Shown: piece by piece, positions 23,193 to 34,935 of the stretch
How the letters are laid out: the number at the start of each line of letters is the position of its first letter
Position numbering within the stretch: position 1 is the stretch's first letter
Assembly (NCBI RefSeq): GCF_000005505.3
Contig: NC_016132.3
Coordinates: 10,726,001 to 10,790,000, forward strand
Length of the DNA: 64,000 nucleotides
Direction of reading: 5' to 3'
Source of the DNA: Brachypodium distachyon
Taxonomy: Eukaryota; Streptophyta; Magnoliopsida; Poales; Poaceae
The notes under the pieces: model-generated
What the model saw: only the letters and a program-made list of their open reading frames with translations
What the model was told of the DNA's origin: nothing
Databases searched by the model: none
Made by a program: the position numbers and the translations under genes

Positions 23193-24600
23193 CTTTTTTT
23201 TTTACCTGAAACAGTAGGAGAGGTTCCTATATCAATAATAATAAAGTTACACTTTACATATTTACATGCAAGGACATGCCCCTGCAGGAAACTTAAAACA
23301 AACCAATCAAAGAATCAAAGGAGGGTTTAAGGGAATGAGGCACCCTAAAGCCAACAAGAGTCAAATCCGATGTAAATTTTGCCAGACAATTCTGAAAACT
23401 GGCTCTTTCTCCCTCAAATGTCAGCTTATTTCTAGTCTTCCAGATATTCCAGGCCGCAAGAGAAAACACTTCAAAGAATAGAAGATTATTGAATCGCTGT
23501 CTAATTCTAGGGAGTGCTTCAACACAGGAAGAGTGTGCAGGCCAGCGGATATTGATGTGTTGCCAATACCTTGTACTAAATGAGCAATACAGGAAAAGAT
23601 GCTCCGGAGTTTCCTCACTATCAGTACTGCAAAGGATACAGGCCAAACTTGAATCAATGTTGTAATGTCGCCGGGATAGCATATTTCTGGTGTTGAACTG
23701 AGAAGCAGCCACATGAAAATTTTAATCTTTGGAGAAAGATTGGATTTCCAAATCCACTTAAAAGGTGTTGGAGGAAATCCACTTAAAAGGTGTTGGAGGA
23801 ATGATATTCCTGAAACAATAATTATAGAATTTGCTGGCCGAAAAGAAAGATCCCCAAATGGGAACCCAATTATCTGCTCTCCATTGAGTAATATCAGCTT
23901 TCACAACCAGATCATCTAATTCATGCATCTCTGCTAGAGCTTCAGGAGAGATTGGAGTAAAGAAAGCAGTTCCAATAGAACCAAGATCACAATATTTCTC
24001 AATAGAGATATCTTCCTCTCTGTTATAGGAAAATAAACAAGCAAATTTTTGAGAGAGACACCCATCAGACCAAGAATCCTTCCAGAGAAGAATAGAATCA
24101 CCCCTGCCTGGTTTACAGGAGGTAATTCCTCTAAAAATAGGGATGGCTTTCCACCAAAAAGACCCCACAGGGGCTAGGGCATGGGGTACATCATCATGGT
24201 AATAAGTTTCCCAAAGAAGGTTAACCCAGTGGATATTCTCCTTGTTAAAGAACTTGAAGAGATGTTTTAGAAGCAGACCCTGGTTTTGAACTCTTAAGAT
24301 TTAAAACACCAAGACCACCATGCTTTTATGTCTAGAAACCTTATCCCATGCAGCTAGAGCATTGTTAGATTCACCATTTGCAGATTTCTTACTCCATAAA
24401 CACCTCCTTCTTATCTTGTCAATGTGATCCACAATCTTAACCGGCAAATGAAGTGAGCACATGGTGTAGGTAGCCATTGAAGAGAGAACAGAATTGATAA
24501 TTGTCAGTTTCCCCCCATAGGAGAGTAGTGTTGTTGTACTAGACATTCTTCTCTCAATTCTATCCACCGGTGGGAGAAAATCAGTATGATCTTCAATATG
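23193..24600 (-). mobile_element. 5'-truncated LINE, antisense
   Basis: Read on the minus strand the order is: the end of the reverse transcriptase and its thumb (24567-24301, 'LLSYGGKLTIINSVLSSM', then 'IDKIRRRCLW'), a linker (24168-23758, 'GRGDSILLWKDSW'), and the zf-RVT region (23712-23293, 'ACILCSTDSEETPEHLFLYC' and 'AAWNIWKTRN'). The poly(A) is the T-run at 23193-23203. Frames are broken between the parts. The 5' border near 24600 is approximate. It interrupts the PIR2-like fragment. Confidence 0.85.
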
Positions 24601-24655
24601 ATCTTCTGCGGCCTATTAATTCGCCAGCAACTTGGTGATAAACTTAAGAGTGATC

Positions 24656-24914
24656 TTCCCGATTCAGTTATCAGCAGGAAAACATTCTGCACTCGTGCCC
24701 CAGAGCTGCAAGTTGTACAACCAATGTGATCGTTCTGCCTCGTACTATAAACCAAGCAAGATGACTGCTGCTCATTACATTGTTGCAATCTGCCTAGTTT
24801 CGTCGAATAGGCAGGCAAGAATGCAAGATGACTGCCTGAATGAGTTCCGGTGAGATGGAAGAATAATCTGTTAGCAGTAGTAAGGTAAGAAGATGATGTC
24901 CCCTTCCGCAGGTC
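24656..24914 (+). repeat. Duplicated block, copy 2
   Basis: Partner of 20966-21201 (see there), 3.7 kb downstream in direct orientation. It reaches into the last codons of the antisense polygalacturonase gene: the homology fades around 24905-24914, at the stop codon. This copy has an extra ~20 bp in the middle. Confidence 0.85.
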
Positions 24915-27383
24915 AGCAATTAGCGAGCTGATCTTGCAGGGACTCCGGCCTGCCTTCCTGCAAGCAGTTCACCGGCGGCACGGTGAGCGTGGCCATCACG
25001 CCGTACGCGTTCCAGCAGTAAGGCGGCTGGTGGCCCAGCGGCGCCTCCAGGCTCCCTCCCCCTCCGGCCGGCAGCAGCTCGACGTCGTCCATGGTGATGC
25101 CGGTGCAGGCCACGCTGTCGCTGCACGCGAAGCGGATCGGCGGCGCCGCCTCGCCATGGCCGGAGCCGGACGGTCTGTACGTGCCGCGGATGTCCCTGTA
25201 CGTGACGCCCGCGACGCGCACGGCCGAGGTCTGGTTGGCGCACCCGCCGCCGGTGCAGTAGTACTGGTCGATGACGATGCAGTTCCTGACGTTCTCCATC
25301 CGGACGCCCACGAACTCCACCGCCGACACGGAGCCGGCGCCGCCCTGCCACGTCTTGATCCGGACGCCGTTGTCGGAGTCGAGGATCCGCGCGTTCCGGA
25401 CCGTCACGTTGGACACGCAGGCCCGCGTGTTGCGCACGCCCAGGCTCCCGATGCTGCATTGCATATAGCAGGGTCACGGGCAGCAAAGCAATTCGCCGCG
25501 TCAGACGAACCACCGTGTTGGTACGATGGCAAACTACGCGACGAGCAGCAAAACATATATACCTGATGCCATGGCCGTGGCCGCACGTCACGTTCTCAAT
25601 GTGGACGCCGGAGCAGCCGGCTCCAATGGAGATGCAGTCGTCGCCTGCAGCAGCAGATCACGGGTCAGGACTCAGGAGGATATAGATTGTTGTGGGCGGT
25701 TGTTTGCGTCCATTGTATTTACGCTGCGCACCGTTGTTGATCCTGGAGTTGTATATCTGGACGGAGCTGGTGTTCTCGACGTGGACGCCGTCGGTGTTTG
25801 GGCTCAAGGCCGGCGAGCTGATGAAAAGGCCGTCGATGCGCACCTGCTCGCAGCCGTCAAACTTGAGGTGGAACTGCGGGCTGTTCTCGATCCTCAGGCC
25901 CTGCACCGTCACGTTGTTGCTCGCGAAGAACCGTACCAGCTGCGAAACCACTCAAACCGGACATATGTAGGTACGTAGCGATGGTGAAGAAGATGTATTG
26001 ATGCTTGCCGTGAGAAAGAAAAAAAAACAGAGTGCAATCCAAGTGATCGGCGTGCTTACTGCAGGGCTGTCACATGGTACGCGTAACGTCGATCCATTGG
26101 GGCCCTGAACGCGACGAAAAATCACAGCCACAAATCAATGTTAGCAATTCCAGATTAAGCAATTCCAGATTTCTAGTTTTGATCTGTGAGTGGCCGGCGT
26201 ACGTAATTTATGTATGTACCCTGTGAGGTTTGCACGGGAGGTTCCACCACTCCTCCCCGTTGCCCTCGATGGTGCCTCTGCCGTTGAGCGTCATGCCGTC
26301 GGCCTTGTAGAACGTTACCCATTGCCGCCGGCTGTCCGCCTCCGGCCAGCTCGCCGGCCCGTCTGGCGGCATCAGCACGCCATCAATCTAAAGCCGTCAC
26401 GCAACGGACAAATGAACAACAGTGATCATAAAACATAGCCGTCCATATTGGAAAGACCTGATTACCTGGAAGGTGAGCCCGGGCTTGCAGGGGCCGGCGA
26501 AGACGGTGGAGGTGATGGTGAAGACGCCGTCTGAGGGCACGACCAGCGTGGCGGACCCGGCAGAGCACGCCGCCTTCCACGCCGCGCGGAACGCGCGCGT
26601 GTCGTTGGAGGACGAGCCGTTGCCGTTGCCGTTGCCTGACCCTGACGCGCCGAACGCCCTCACGTCGAATACGCTGCCGCCAGTGGTTGGCGGCTTCGAA
26701 TTTGCCATGGCCGGAGGGAGTGGCGCCGGCGGCAGCATTGGAGGCTTGGTAGGACCGAACGACGGGGGCTTTGCGGGGATCGCACGATGTGGTAGTGGTG
26801 CTGGTGAGTTGGCCGGAGCGTGCGCCGGCGATAGTGCTACGGGAGGGATCGGGTAGTGTTGTGGTGGCGTTGGTGACTTTGCTGGATTTAACGCCGGCGG
26901 TTTTGCTGGGGAGAGCCGCGGCGACTGCGAGGGCGTTGGAGGCAGAGTGGGTGGCTCGGCCGGCGGAGGAAGCACATGCGGCTTGGCCAGGGAGAAAGCC
27001 GGAGCCGGCGACCTTGGCGCACCGACCGGTGGCGGTGCCATGGAAGGAGTTGGACGCGACGACAGCGGGCACGGCGCCTTGTCATCATCGTGTCGAGTCA
27101 CCGGCCGAGGGAGAGGCGCCGGCGATTCGGCCGGGGAATCCACGTCATAACTAACAGGGAGTGCAGCGGGGGGCAGAAAGATGTGTGTCTGTCCGCTGTT
27201 GATCGTGTGGTGTCCATGGCGGTGCTTCCGGTGGTGGTGGTACTGCAGAATCGCTCTCGCGTCGGCGATAGGAATGCACAACGGGACGAGCGCCATGGAC
27301 ATGATGATGACCACCGTGCGACGCAACGGCGGCAGTGTACTACTCCGGCGGCGGCGGACCGTGCTCGTCCCCAGTGGCCTCAT
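24913..27383 (-). CDS. Polygalacturonase (GH28) with proline-rich N-terminal arm
   Basis: An endo- or exo-polygalacturonase, hydrolysing pectic homogalacturonan in the wall. Exons are 27383-26466, 26387-26220, 26104-26060, 25939-25732, 25644-25563 and 25453-24913; phases match over 653 residues. All four GH28 signatures are present: 'NTDG' (about 425-428), 'GDDC' (447-450), 'GHGHGIS' (468-474) and 'RIKTW' (505-509), so the catalytic Asp residues and the active-site His are intact. Plant GH28 proteins are usually 380-450 residues. Here a hydrophobic segment at about 24-43 is followed by roughly 150 residues rich in Pro, Ser and Ala ('[16 protein letters not shown]'), like a wall-anchoring extensin-type arm, before the catalytic domain starts at '[10 protein letters not shown]'. 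The start is the first ATG of the long open first exon. The stop codon lies inside a duplicated block. Confidence 0.93.
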
Positions 27384-28980
27384 CGCTTACCCGTGGCTGT
27401 TTAATTAAGGAGGATGAAAACTATAAGCGGTGTATGGCCAGGCTTTCCTTTTGCTGCACCGTCCGTCCGTCTCCCTAGCTAGCTAGCTCCCGAATGCGAC
27501 ACGAGACGGGTACACTGGTCTCCTGAAAGCAAGAGAATATTTTGCACCTGCCCCAATCAGCTGCTGGCTACAAAAGAGAGGGATGTGATCTTCAACCGAG
27601 GACCCGTGAACGCCACCACGTCGGCTGATGTTCGTTAACCCCACCTGCAGACTCGGAACAAATTCAGGTACTACTCTGTTTCGCGTCTCAAGCAGCAGGA
27701 CAGAGGAAACGAAAGGGAACTCGATACAAGGTACACGAGCAAGCAATCCTGCGTGCTACGAAACGGTGAATGGTTTTGTCTGTCCTATCCAAAGTACTCC
27801 TACAGTTGATTCGTATGCACCGGCCGTCTACTCTGCTCGATGAATCTGGACCTTTTTGTCCGTCAGAGTCACGGCCTTGGTCCTTCTATTTTAACGAGCG
27901 ATATATATCCCTGAGTTTGATAAAACAAATTAGACTGTTTGCTATATATTACTAATACTTCCTAGTAATTTTGTCGTAATTTTTTGGGAAACATCATTAC
28001 CATCTTGATCTATTGCAATAGATTTTATCGTTTGCATTTGAAGGAGGTGATGAGCTACTTTTTATTTACAACAGAAAGATGTGACGTTGTGGTGGAAAAC
28101 AATGTTTTTCTTCATGAGGGGGGAGGGGGGGGGGGGGTTGTTCTATCCTTGCATCAAAACGATACAATCAGAAAGATCGTATTTCATCTCCGCGCAGCAA
28201 TGATGCATATACTTAACACCAACAGAAGTAAAAACAAAAATGACAATATTTTACCAAAAGACCGACAACCTGCTTACGCCGTCACAATGCGGGGATTAGC
28301 CTTGGATCTGTACGTTTAGATGTTGTGACTCACGGAAACGGAATGTCACGTAGTCATTATTGGAAACTTATCGGGCCTGGTCGCCGGGGCCCAAGAGGGA
28401 AAGGTCCAAGATTGTCGAACTTCGATTTTCCGTCTAGTGGCAGAACCAGCTTTGCAATATTAGGTTGGACAAAAAAATGTGTTTGCAATATTGGGTGACA
28501 AAACACACCGATTCTATTTTTTCATAACTGTAGTGATGAAAAATATTTAGAAAATAACCCAACTGGGTCTGCCACTGGCCACACGTGTTGGACCCATTTG
28601 ATCCCTCCTAAACGTCACGTTATGAAGATTAGTGGCCGACCCATGAACAATGGAATCATTTTTATTGCGACAACCCGCAAGAGCATGGGTCCTAATTAAC
28701 CAAATTTCCTCCTAAAACCTCACTTGGGTAAAACTGTAGCTTCACCTTCAAAAGACTGGCTTAGAAATGATAGTCACTTGGTTTCCATTCGACAAGGTCA
28801 CCTCTGGAACCCATGTCCTCTGATCATAAATTCTTGTAACGAAAAACACGACAAGAATTTAGAATCAGAGAGAGTACTTGGCAAGGAGAACCAAGTTTTT
28901 GACACTCGGATTTTGAATTTCTAGGTCGCCTTGATCTTTAGGATGATACTTGTCCAAACATTTTGCAACTATGTACTTTT
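27384..28980. other. Spacer upstream of the polygalacturonase
   Basis: The first few hundred bases should be the promoter of the polygalacturonase. A 'ctagctagctagct' run is at 27476-27489. A G-run of about 20 with one A lies at 28119-28138. No gene seen. Confidence 0.5.
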
Positions 28981-28982
28981 AT

Positions 28983-29512
28983 TGGCCATCATTAGGGGAA
29001 ATTTGCTTGAGAACACCGTTATTTTGTTTCCTTTGCCAAAACACACCGCCGGAATGTGTCTTTACCCAGTACCATTACAATTTTGTGGACATTTGTTAGA
29101 ACACACTGCATCGACTAAAATTGAGAATTTGACATTTCTACTTGGGCGACGACCATCTTAAATCTGATTTTGAACATTTTTTTCCTTTGTACAAATCGAT
29201 ATTTGACATCTACTAGGGTTCGCTGTTGGTTGAGGTGGGCATTCGTCCCGTGTGTTGTTGCACCCTGCAGGAGAGGAAAACGCTTCAAACAAAGAGTTGA
29301 AAAAAAAAATTCTAGACACATTTGCTAAAGGGTAGAATGATAGTTCAATGTAAAAAAAAGGTCAAACTTTCCGTTTTGGACCATACAATGTGTTCTCGCA
29401 AATGTCCACGAAATTGTAATGGTACTGGGCAAAGACACATTCCGACAATGTGTTTCGGCAAAGGCCACGAAATAACGGTGTCTTCCAGCCAATTTTCCCC
29501 TATCATTTTGTC
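28983..29512. repeat. Long inverted repeat (arms ~160 bp, loop ~200 bp)
   Basis: The left arm at about 28983-29145 and the right arm at about 29340-29512 are reverse complements with some mismatches. For example 'gtgtctttacccagtacc' on the left matches the complement of 'ggtactgggcaaagacac' on the right, and 'ccattacaatttt' matches as well. The centre is unique. This fits a foldback or MITE-like element and would give a long hairpin RNA if transcribed. No transposase and no clear target duplication were seen. Confidence 0.75.
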
Positions 29513-29970
29513 AGAAAAATATGGATGTATACTTCGTGCTCGAAGTGAGGTTACCGTCTAGCATGGCAATAAGAAGGTTGGCTTTCTTTGGTAGCCTGAG
29601 CTCGAGAAAGCTTTAACCACTCATTCATCTTGATTTTGAACAATCCATTCATCACTGTTTTACCAAGTGTAAGCAACAAGTATCCAGATCCCACGCCGGC
29701 GAAGCTCGTCTCTGCTGCACAGTGATGAAGCTTACCGAGCAACGACACGTGGTGCCAAGCGGATGAGACCGTAATTAACACTTACAGCTCGTTTTGCACC
29801 CCTCATTTCATTTCATTTGGTCCAAATGAAATGAAATCTAATTTTTGGTAGGATTTCATTTGGTTGAATTTGAATTCCGGATTCAAAAATCATGTTTGTC
29901 TACCACATGGATTTGTAGAGTTAGAGACAATTCCACAGAAATGATGACTTGTAGAGATGAATTGAGGTTA

Positions 29971-29975
29971 GTTGT
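29971..29975. repeat. Target site duplication GTTGT (left)
   Basis: GTTGT directly precedes the left LTR and recurs directly after the right LTR at 40254-40258. A 5-bp duplication is normal for Gypsy integrase. Confidence 0.9.
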
Positions 29976-30846
29976 TGTCATAGCCCGGGGCGTAGACACC
30001 TGGGGTGCGCGGCACCCCCTTTTAGGTTCGCCAGGGGGCGTCGGGGATCGCTCCGCCGATTGCCGGCGAGGCCAATGTCAAGCGTGAGGATGCACACAAT
30101 CGTTTTTACCCAGGTTCGGGCCACCCTGAGGTGTAAAACCCTACGTCCTGCTTCAGAGTTCTTATTAACCAGTGAACAAGGGTTTACAGGTTGCCGGGGG
30201 AGTTCCCGGGCGTTCTCTCCTTTTCTGCTAAGGGCTACTTGCTATTTCTGGCTAAAACTAGTAAGAAACCGACCCCTTTGACCGTTGGCAATGGTCCTCC
30301 TTTTATACGCAAGGGGATACCACAGGTGCCTTGGTGCAAGGATGACAAGTGGCGAGCAAAGAGCTCGAGCAGCTTGCCCTCGCTGCGCTGGCTTGCATGC
30401 ATGGGGAGTAGCCCTGCGGCTAGGGCGCTACGTGCCTAGAATTCACAGCGGGCCAGTCACTGTGGGCTGACTAGACGGGGAATCCCCTTTCTGTCGGAGC
30501 ATAAATGCTTGCTTGCGATTCACTCCTCGCCCCGACGAGCCCTATGCGCAGGGAACTCGTCGGGTGGCCACATGGCGTCGATGCTCTGTCCGTCTGGTAC
30601 CGTCCTGGTAGCGATCGCCCGCGCACGGGGACACCCTCTCCGGCAAGTAACCTTCCCGAGGAGCGCTCAGACGGGGATTCTCTTGTTGCCTTCCAGGGCA
30701 ACATCCGCAGCCTGGCTAGCCCTGCCGGGCTGGTAGCTTGCCCGGCAGCTTGTGCGGTGCTGCCCGGGGCGCTATCGTTCCGGGGACCGGGTGAGGCGAC
30801 CCACGCGTCATGCAACAGTGGTACCCTGGGTGCCACTGGTGCGACA
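29976..30846 (-). repeat. LTR (3' LTR in element orientation), 871 bp
   Basis: It begins 'tgtcatagcc' and ends 'gtgcgaca' on the + strand. It pairs with 39388-40253. By eye I counted 12 differences in the first ~150 bp and fewer later. Confidence 0.93.
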
Positions 30847-30863
30847 GTAGCCCCCGGGTGTGG
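30847..30863 (-). other. Polypurine tract of the Gypsy element
   Basis: On the minus strand this reads as a G-rich purine tract ending in 'gggggctac' directly before the LTR start. It fixes the element's orientation together with the primer-site-like sequence at 39368-39387. Confidence 0.6.
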
Positions 30864-31252
30864 GCCGGCAACGCCTGCTCCCAGACGAACTCACCTTTGG
30901 TCGATTGCCAGGCTACGCCCTTAACCGACGCGTGGGTCTCGAGCCGCTTCAGGTGCCCGTTTATGCGTTACTCTAGGGACTCCGCCGTTACGGGCAGAGT
31001 AGTGGGGGCGAGATTTCCGCCTTAACTTCCCCTTAAACCCGGGTAGTTAAGGCCACGCCCTGCATTCCCCCTCTTTAAGCGTACTTATCCCCAGCGCACC
31101 TGTAGGGTGCGGATGCGACCGTTGCCCAGCGCCGAGGTACTATAAGACCCCACCGCTGCGCTGAGGAGCAAACACTTAGCCCCCAGCCCTTCTTCCTCAT
31201 CCCCATTCTTCCTTGCACCCCTGATTCTTGCCAATCTCCACTTGCGTTCCCC

Positions 31253-34200
31253 ATGGCACCCACAGCCCCCAAGAGAGGGAAAGGTTCCAAGAGTTCCGTG
31301 GCCGACAAAGGCGAGAAGGCTCCCAAGAAGTCTCTCTCGGAGAAGGATCAGAAGAAGCGGGAGTTGAGGGCCACGCATGCCTTCTTCAGGCCCGGCTACA
31401 ACGGCGAGGGGCTTGACAAGATCCGGCATGCCGTCGCCTCTCGGTTCAACGAGTACGGCGAGACGCTCGTCTTCCCCGCCGGCGCTGATCACCAGGATAA
31501 CGACTTCCGGGTGTTCGCCCGCTTCATCCTCGCCGGACTGGTACCTCCATTCTCCCTCTTCCTCCACGCGCTCATGGCGGCGTACCAGCTCCGGGTCACG
31601 CAGCTTCACCCCACCTCCCTCTTCCTTCTCGCCATCTTCCAATTCCTCTGCGAGAGGTTTGTCAGTGGCGTTGTTCCGCCACTATTTTTACTCGTGCGTC
31701 GAGCAATCGGAGTCGATTTCGTCGTCGGCGGTGTTCCATGCCCACGACAAGATGAAGTCGGAGTTCATCGTGCGGACGAAGAAGAAGATCAAGAAGGAGT
31801 GGCGCGCGGATTGGTGCTGGGTTTGCGTGGAGGATCCCGATGAGCTCATCTACGCACCCACCGAGCTCCCCGCAAGCAACGCCGGTTGGCGGGACCGCTA
31901 CAGCCGCGACGCGGAGCTCCTCCCCATCGTCGAGAGGATCAAGGCCCTGCGACTAGCGGGGCTCACTGATCTTGATGTGGCGCGCACCTACATCAGCCGG
32001 TGCATCGCGCCGCTACAGCTGCAGTCCTGCCCCGCGTGGATGTACACGGGGCCCGGGGACAACATGCGCCTCCAGAATGGGGGCGTGACCCCGGACGCGA
32101 TCCGGGTGTGGGTGAAGGGGATCACCGACGAGGATGCCCCCTTCACGGATCTGTCCCCAGGGGCTCCTTCCCTCCACGCCGGTGCCGCGGGGCTGCACGA
32201 CATCGTCAGCAGCTACCCGCCCTGCAACGAGTGGGGGCTGATGTCCGATTCTCCCGCTCGAGCCCCGCAACCTCCGCCAGCCGTAGCCCGCAGGAAGCGA
32301 GTGGCCGAGGAGAGCGGGGGGGGGGGGAATTGGAGCTTAGCTGGCCCGACGTCGAGTCCTCCGGCGACGAGGTTGGCCGCGTTGCCGGGGCCCAGACGGC
32401 CCTTCCTGTGGCGGAGGAGACGGACAGCCCGGCCGCAGGAGCCGGGACAGAGGGGGACAAGGCTCCCCCTGCCCGTACGACGTCCCCGCAAGGTACTCGT
32501 CCAGGGCCTCACAGGCAGGAGGCACGGATCTCGCGGCAGCCCAGCAGGAGGCGATCCCTGCCGGGGGCGCGGTTCCTCCACCAGCCCCACAACCTTCGGA
32601 CGCGAGGGTGAAGGAGGAAGTGGCAGGGGAGCAGCAGGCGGCTCCCCTGCAAGGAGACGATGCTCCTCCCGGCCAGACCGTCGCGGCAGGGGTCTCATCG
32701 TCGTTCGCCGCTACCTCCAGCCCAGACCCCGGCATTCTCGCTGGGGCGAATTGGGACCTGATCACGCGCCTGGCTCGGCTAGCCAGGGACGAGGCCGCAA
32801 CGCCGGTTGTGAAAGATCAGTATGGTCGGCTAGAGGGGGGGGGGGTGAATAGGCGACTAACAAATTTTAATCTTTTTCTTTTTCTTTTCTAGAAAGATAC
32901 ACACACTTAATCTAGGGTTTACTAAATTCTCTAAAGGTAAGGCAACCCTAGGATGAAGTGCAATAGCCCAAGCAACTAGATAACAAGAATGTAAAGGGTA
33001 AGAATGGATACCACACGAGAGACGATGATTTCATCGGAGTTCCACCGATTGGGGTAGGTGTACGTCTCCGTTTGGAGGAGTGCTCTACCACAAAGGTAGA
33101 GACGCCACAAAGGCTCACTCTATTCTCCTCTCACGGCACCACAAAGGTGAGTGAACTCCACTAATGACTTCCTTGAAGGCGAAGACCGAACCTTTACAAA
33201 CTTCACCGGGGCTAGCTCCACAACTCAATTGGAGGCTCCCAATCCAATCCTCAAGCTCCACAATCCCTAAGGGAAGAGCTCAAGGCAACCACTTCCGTCT
33301 AGGGCTCCCAAGTGCCCAAGAGAAATGAAATCCACAAGAGAAACAAGGGGAATCAACTTTGTGACTTGGTGAAACCCTAGATCTAGATCTTCTCCTCCAA
33401 TCCTCAAAGAATCAACAAGGGGGAAGCTTTTTGGAGAGAGATCTAGTAGAATGAAGCTTAGGGAGTTCTTGGGAGAGAGGGAGCTGTTCTTTGCTTTGTG
33501 CTCGAGCAGAAAAACCGTTGGGGATGAAGGGGTATCTATTTGGAGTCCCCAAAATCTAACCGTTATGCACTGCGAGTTCCAGGGGCGGAATTTCCGCTAG
33601 TCACCGGAAGTTGCGGCCCTGTTCTGGCTCAACTTCCGGAAATCCACAATGGATTCCAGTAGCGTTGCGGACCTGGTCCGGAGGTTGGGCGGAAGTTCCG
33701 GTGTACCGGAACCCCACCGGAACTTTCGGACATGGGCAGGCAAATGCACACCAGTTAGGCTCTAGAGTTGGTTCTCTCTCACTTTTTGGGTAGGCTTTAT
33801 GTTGATGTAAGATGTTTGTTTGTATACGTGAAAAGAGATTCACCCATTACCTTCCCATGTGGACTCCCTCTTAATAGTACGGAGTTCCTACGACTCAGTA
33901 ACCGAAAAAGCCGCTAAAACTCCACTACTCTTCGTTTTCCAACTTGAGGGCATCGAATCGTTTTGCGCCATTTGATATCAAATCTGAAATACTTAACGCA
34001 CAATTAGTCTACAACACACGTTGTCATCACCACCAAAATTAACTAGGAGAGAAATACCCTTTCAGGTTGTCCCCGAGGAGGAGCTCCACTGGTGACTGGA
34101 GACCCAACGCGCCGAGCACCAGCAAGCACTGGACTCGCTGGCCGCGGCGCAGGAGAAGGTCAACAAGGAGCACGAGGAGGTGCTCGCGACAGCCCAGGCT

Positions 34201-34935
34201 CGCCTCAACAAGAAGAGCGAGCTGGTCAGCAGCTACTCCTCCCAGCTCCAGGCGCTGCGCACGAAACTGGAGGAGCAGACCAAGGCCGCGGAGGATGCGG
34301 CTGTGGCATCGGCGCGGTAGGAGAAGGAGCTCAACTCCGCCAAGGAGAGGTGCGCCCACCTCGAGTCGGAATTGTCCACCGCCCAGGGTGAGCTCGTCAA
34401 GATGGGCGAGGACAACGTGGCCAAGTTCAATGAGATCGCGCGGTTCGCGGAGCTCCTCCGCAAGGCCAAGCACGCGGTGGCGCTGGCGTGTAGCAACCAC
34501 GACAAGCTGGCGGGGCAACGGCAGGAGGAGACCGAGAAGCTACGCGGGATCGCCCAGGCTGTGCACGAGCTGCTGCCGTGGTTCGAGCTGCAGGCCGCGC
34601 AGGTGGACGGCATGGACGTCAGCACCCTGATCCCCTTCTTCTCCGACATGGTGGGGAAGCTCGGGGCTCTGGACATGTGGATCTCCAAGTTCTGCGACGG
34701 GGAGATTGCGTCGTGCGCCAGGGAGATCGCCGAGACGATCCTCCCCCGGGTGCACTACTACCACCCCGACTTCCCCTTCGAAACGCTGCTGGACGCGTGG
34801 TCGGAAAACGAGGACGGCCCCTCCCACACCAGGGCGGTAAGCCGTTTCGTCGATGAAGTGGTGGACCGGATGCAGAGGAAACCGGAACCGGAGCCGGAGC
34901 CCACAGCGGAAGCCCTCGGCAACCAGCCGTCTTAA
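31253..34935 (+). pseudogene. Antisense ORF of the Gypsy element (Transposase_28-like)
   Basis: This reading frame runs opposite to gag-pol. Its N-terminal part ('FILAGLVPPFSLFLHALMA', then 'VALFRHYFYSC') matches what I remember of the 'putative gypsy-type transposon' family PF04195. A proline-rich middle follows, then a long coiled coil (34110-34560, many Lys, Glu and Gln) and a C-terminal block ('DFPFETLLDAWSENE'). Its role is unknown in any plant. The copy is broken by a frameshift near 31660, another at the G-run 32318-32328, a TGA near 34094, a TAG at 34318-34320 and a solo LTR at 32810-34064. The insertion plus target copy is 1260 bp, a multiple of three, so the frame before and after it agrees. 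Confidence 0.65.
32805..34069. mobile_element. Solo LTR, 1255 bp, nested in the antisense ORF
   Basis: The inserted piece is 32810-34064. It starts 'tgaaagatcag' and ends 'ataccctttca', so its ends are TG...CA within a 6-bp inverted repeat. GGTTG flanks both sides (32805-32809 and 34065-34069). No internal domain and no second LTR are present, which is the signature of LTR-LTR recombination. It contains the 'ctagagggggggggggtgaa' type start common in grass repeats. The superfamily is uncertain. Confidence 0.8.

Noticed and set aside
26422..27404. + strand frames of 127-144 codons antisense to the polygalacturonase first exon
   Set aside because: The Pro/Ala-rich coding strand gives Gly/Ala-rich antisense frames without stops; no domain is seen.
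31253..34935. A host gene or a + strand Gypsy element
   Set aside because: The primer site, the purine tract and gag-pol all lie on the minus strand of the same LTR pair, so this frame is the antisense ORF of that element.
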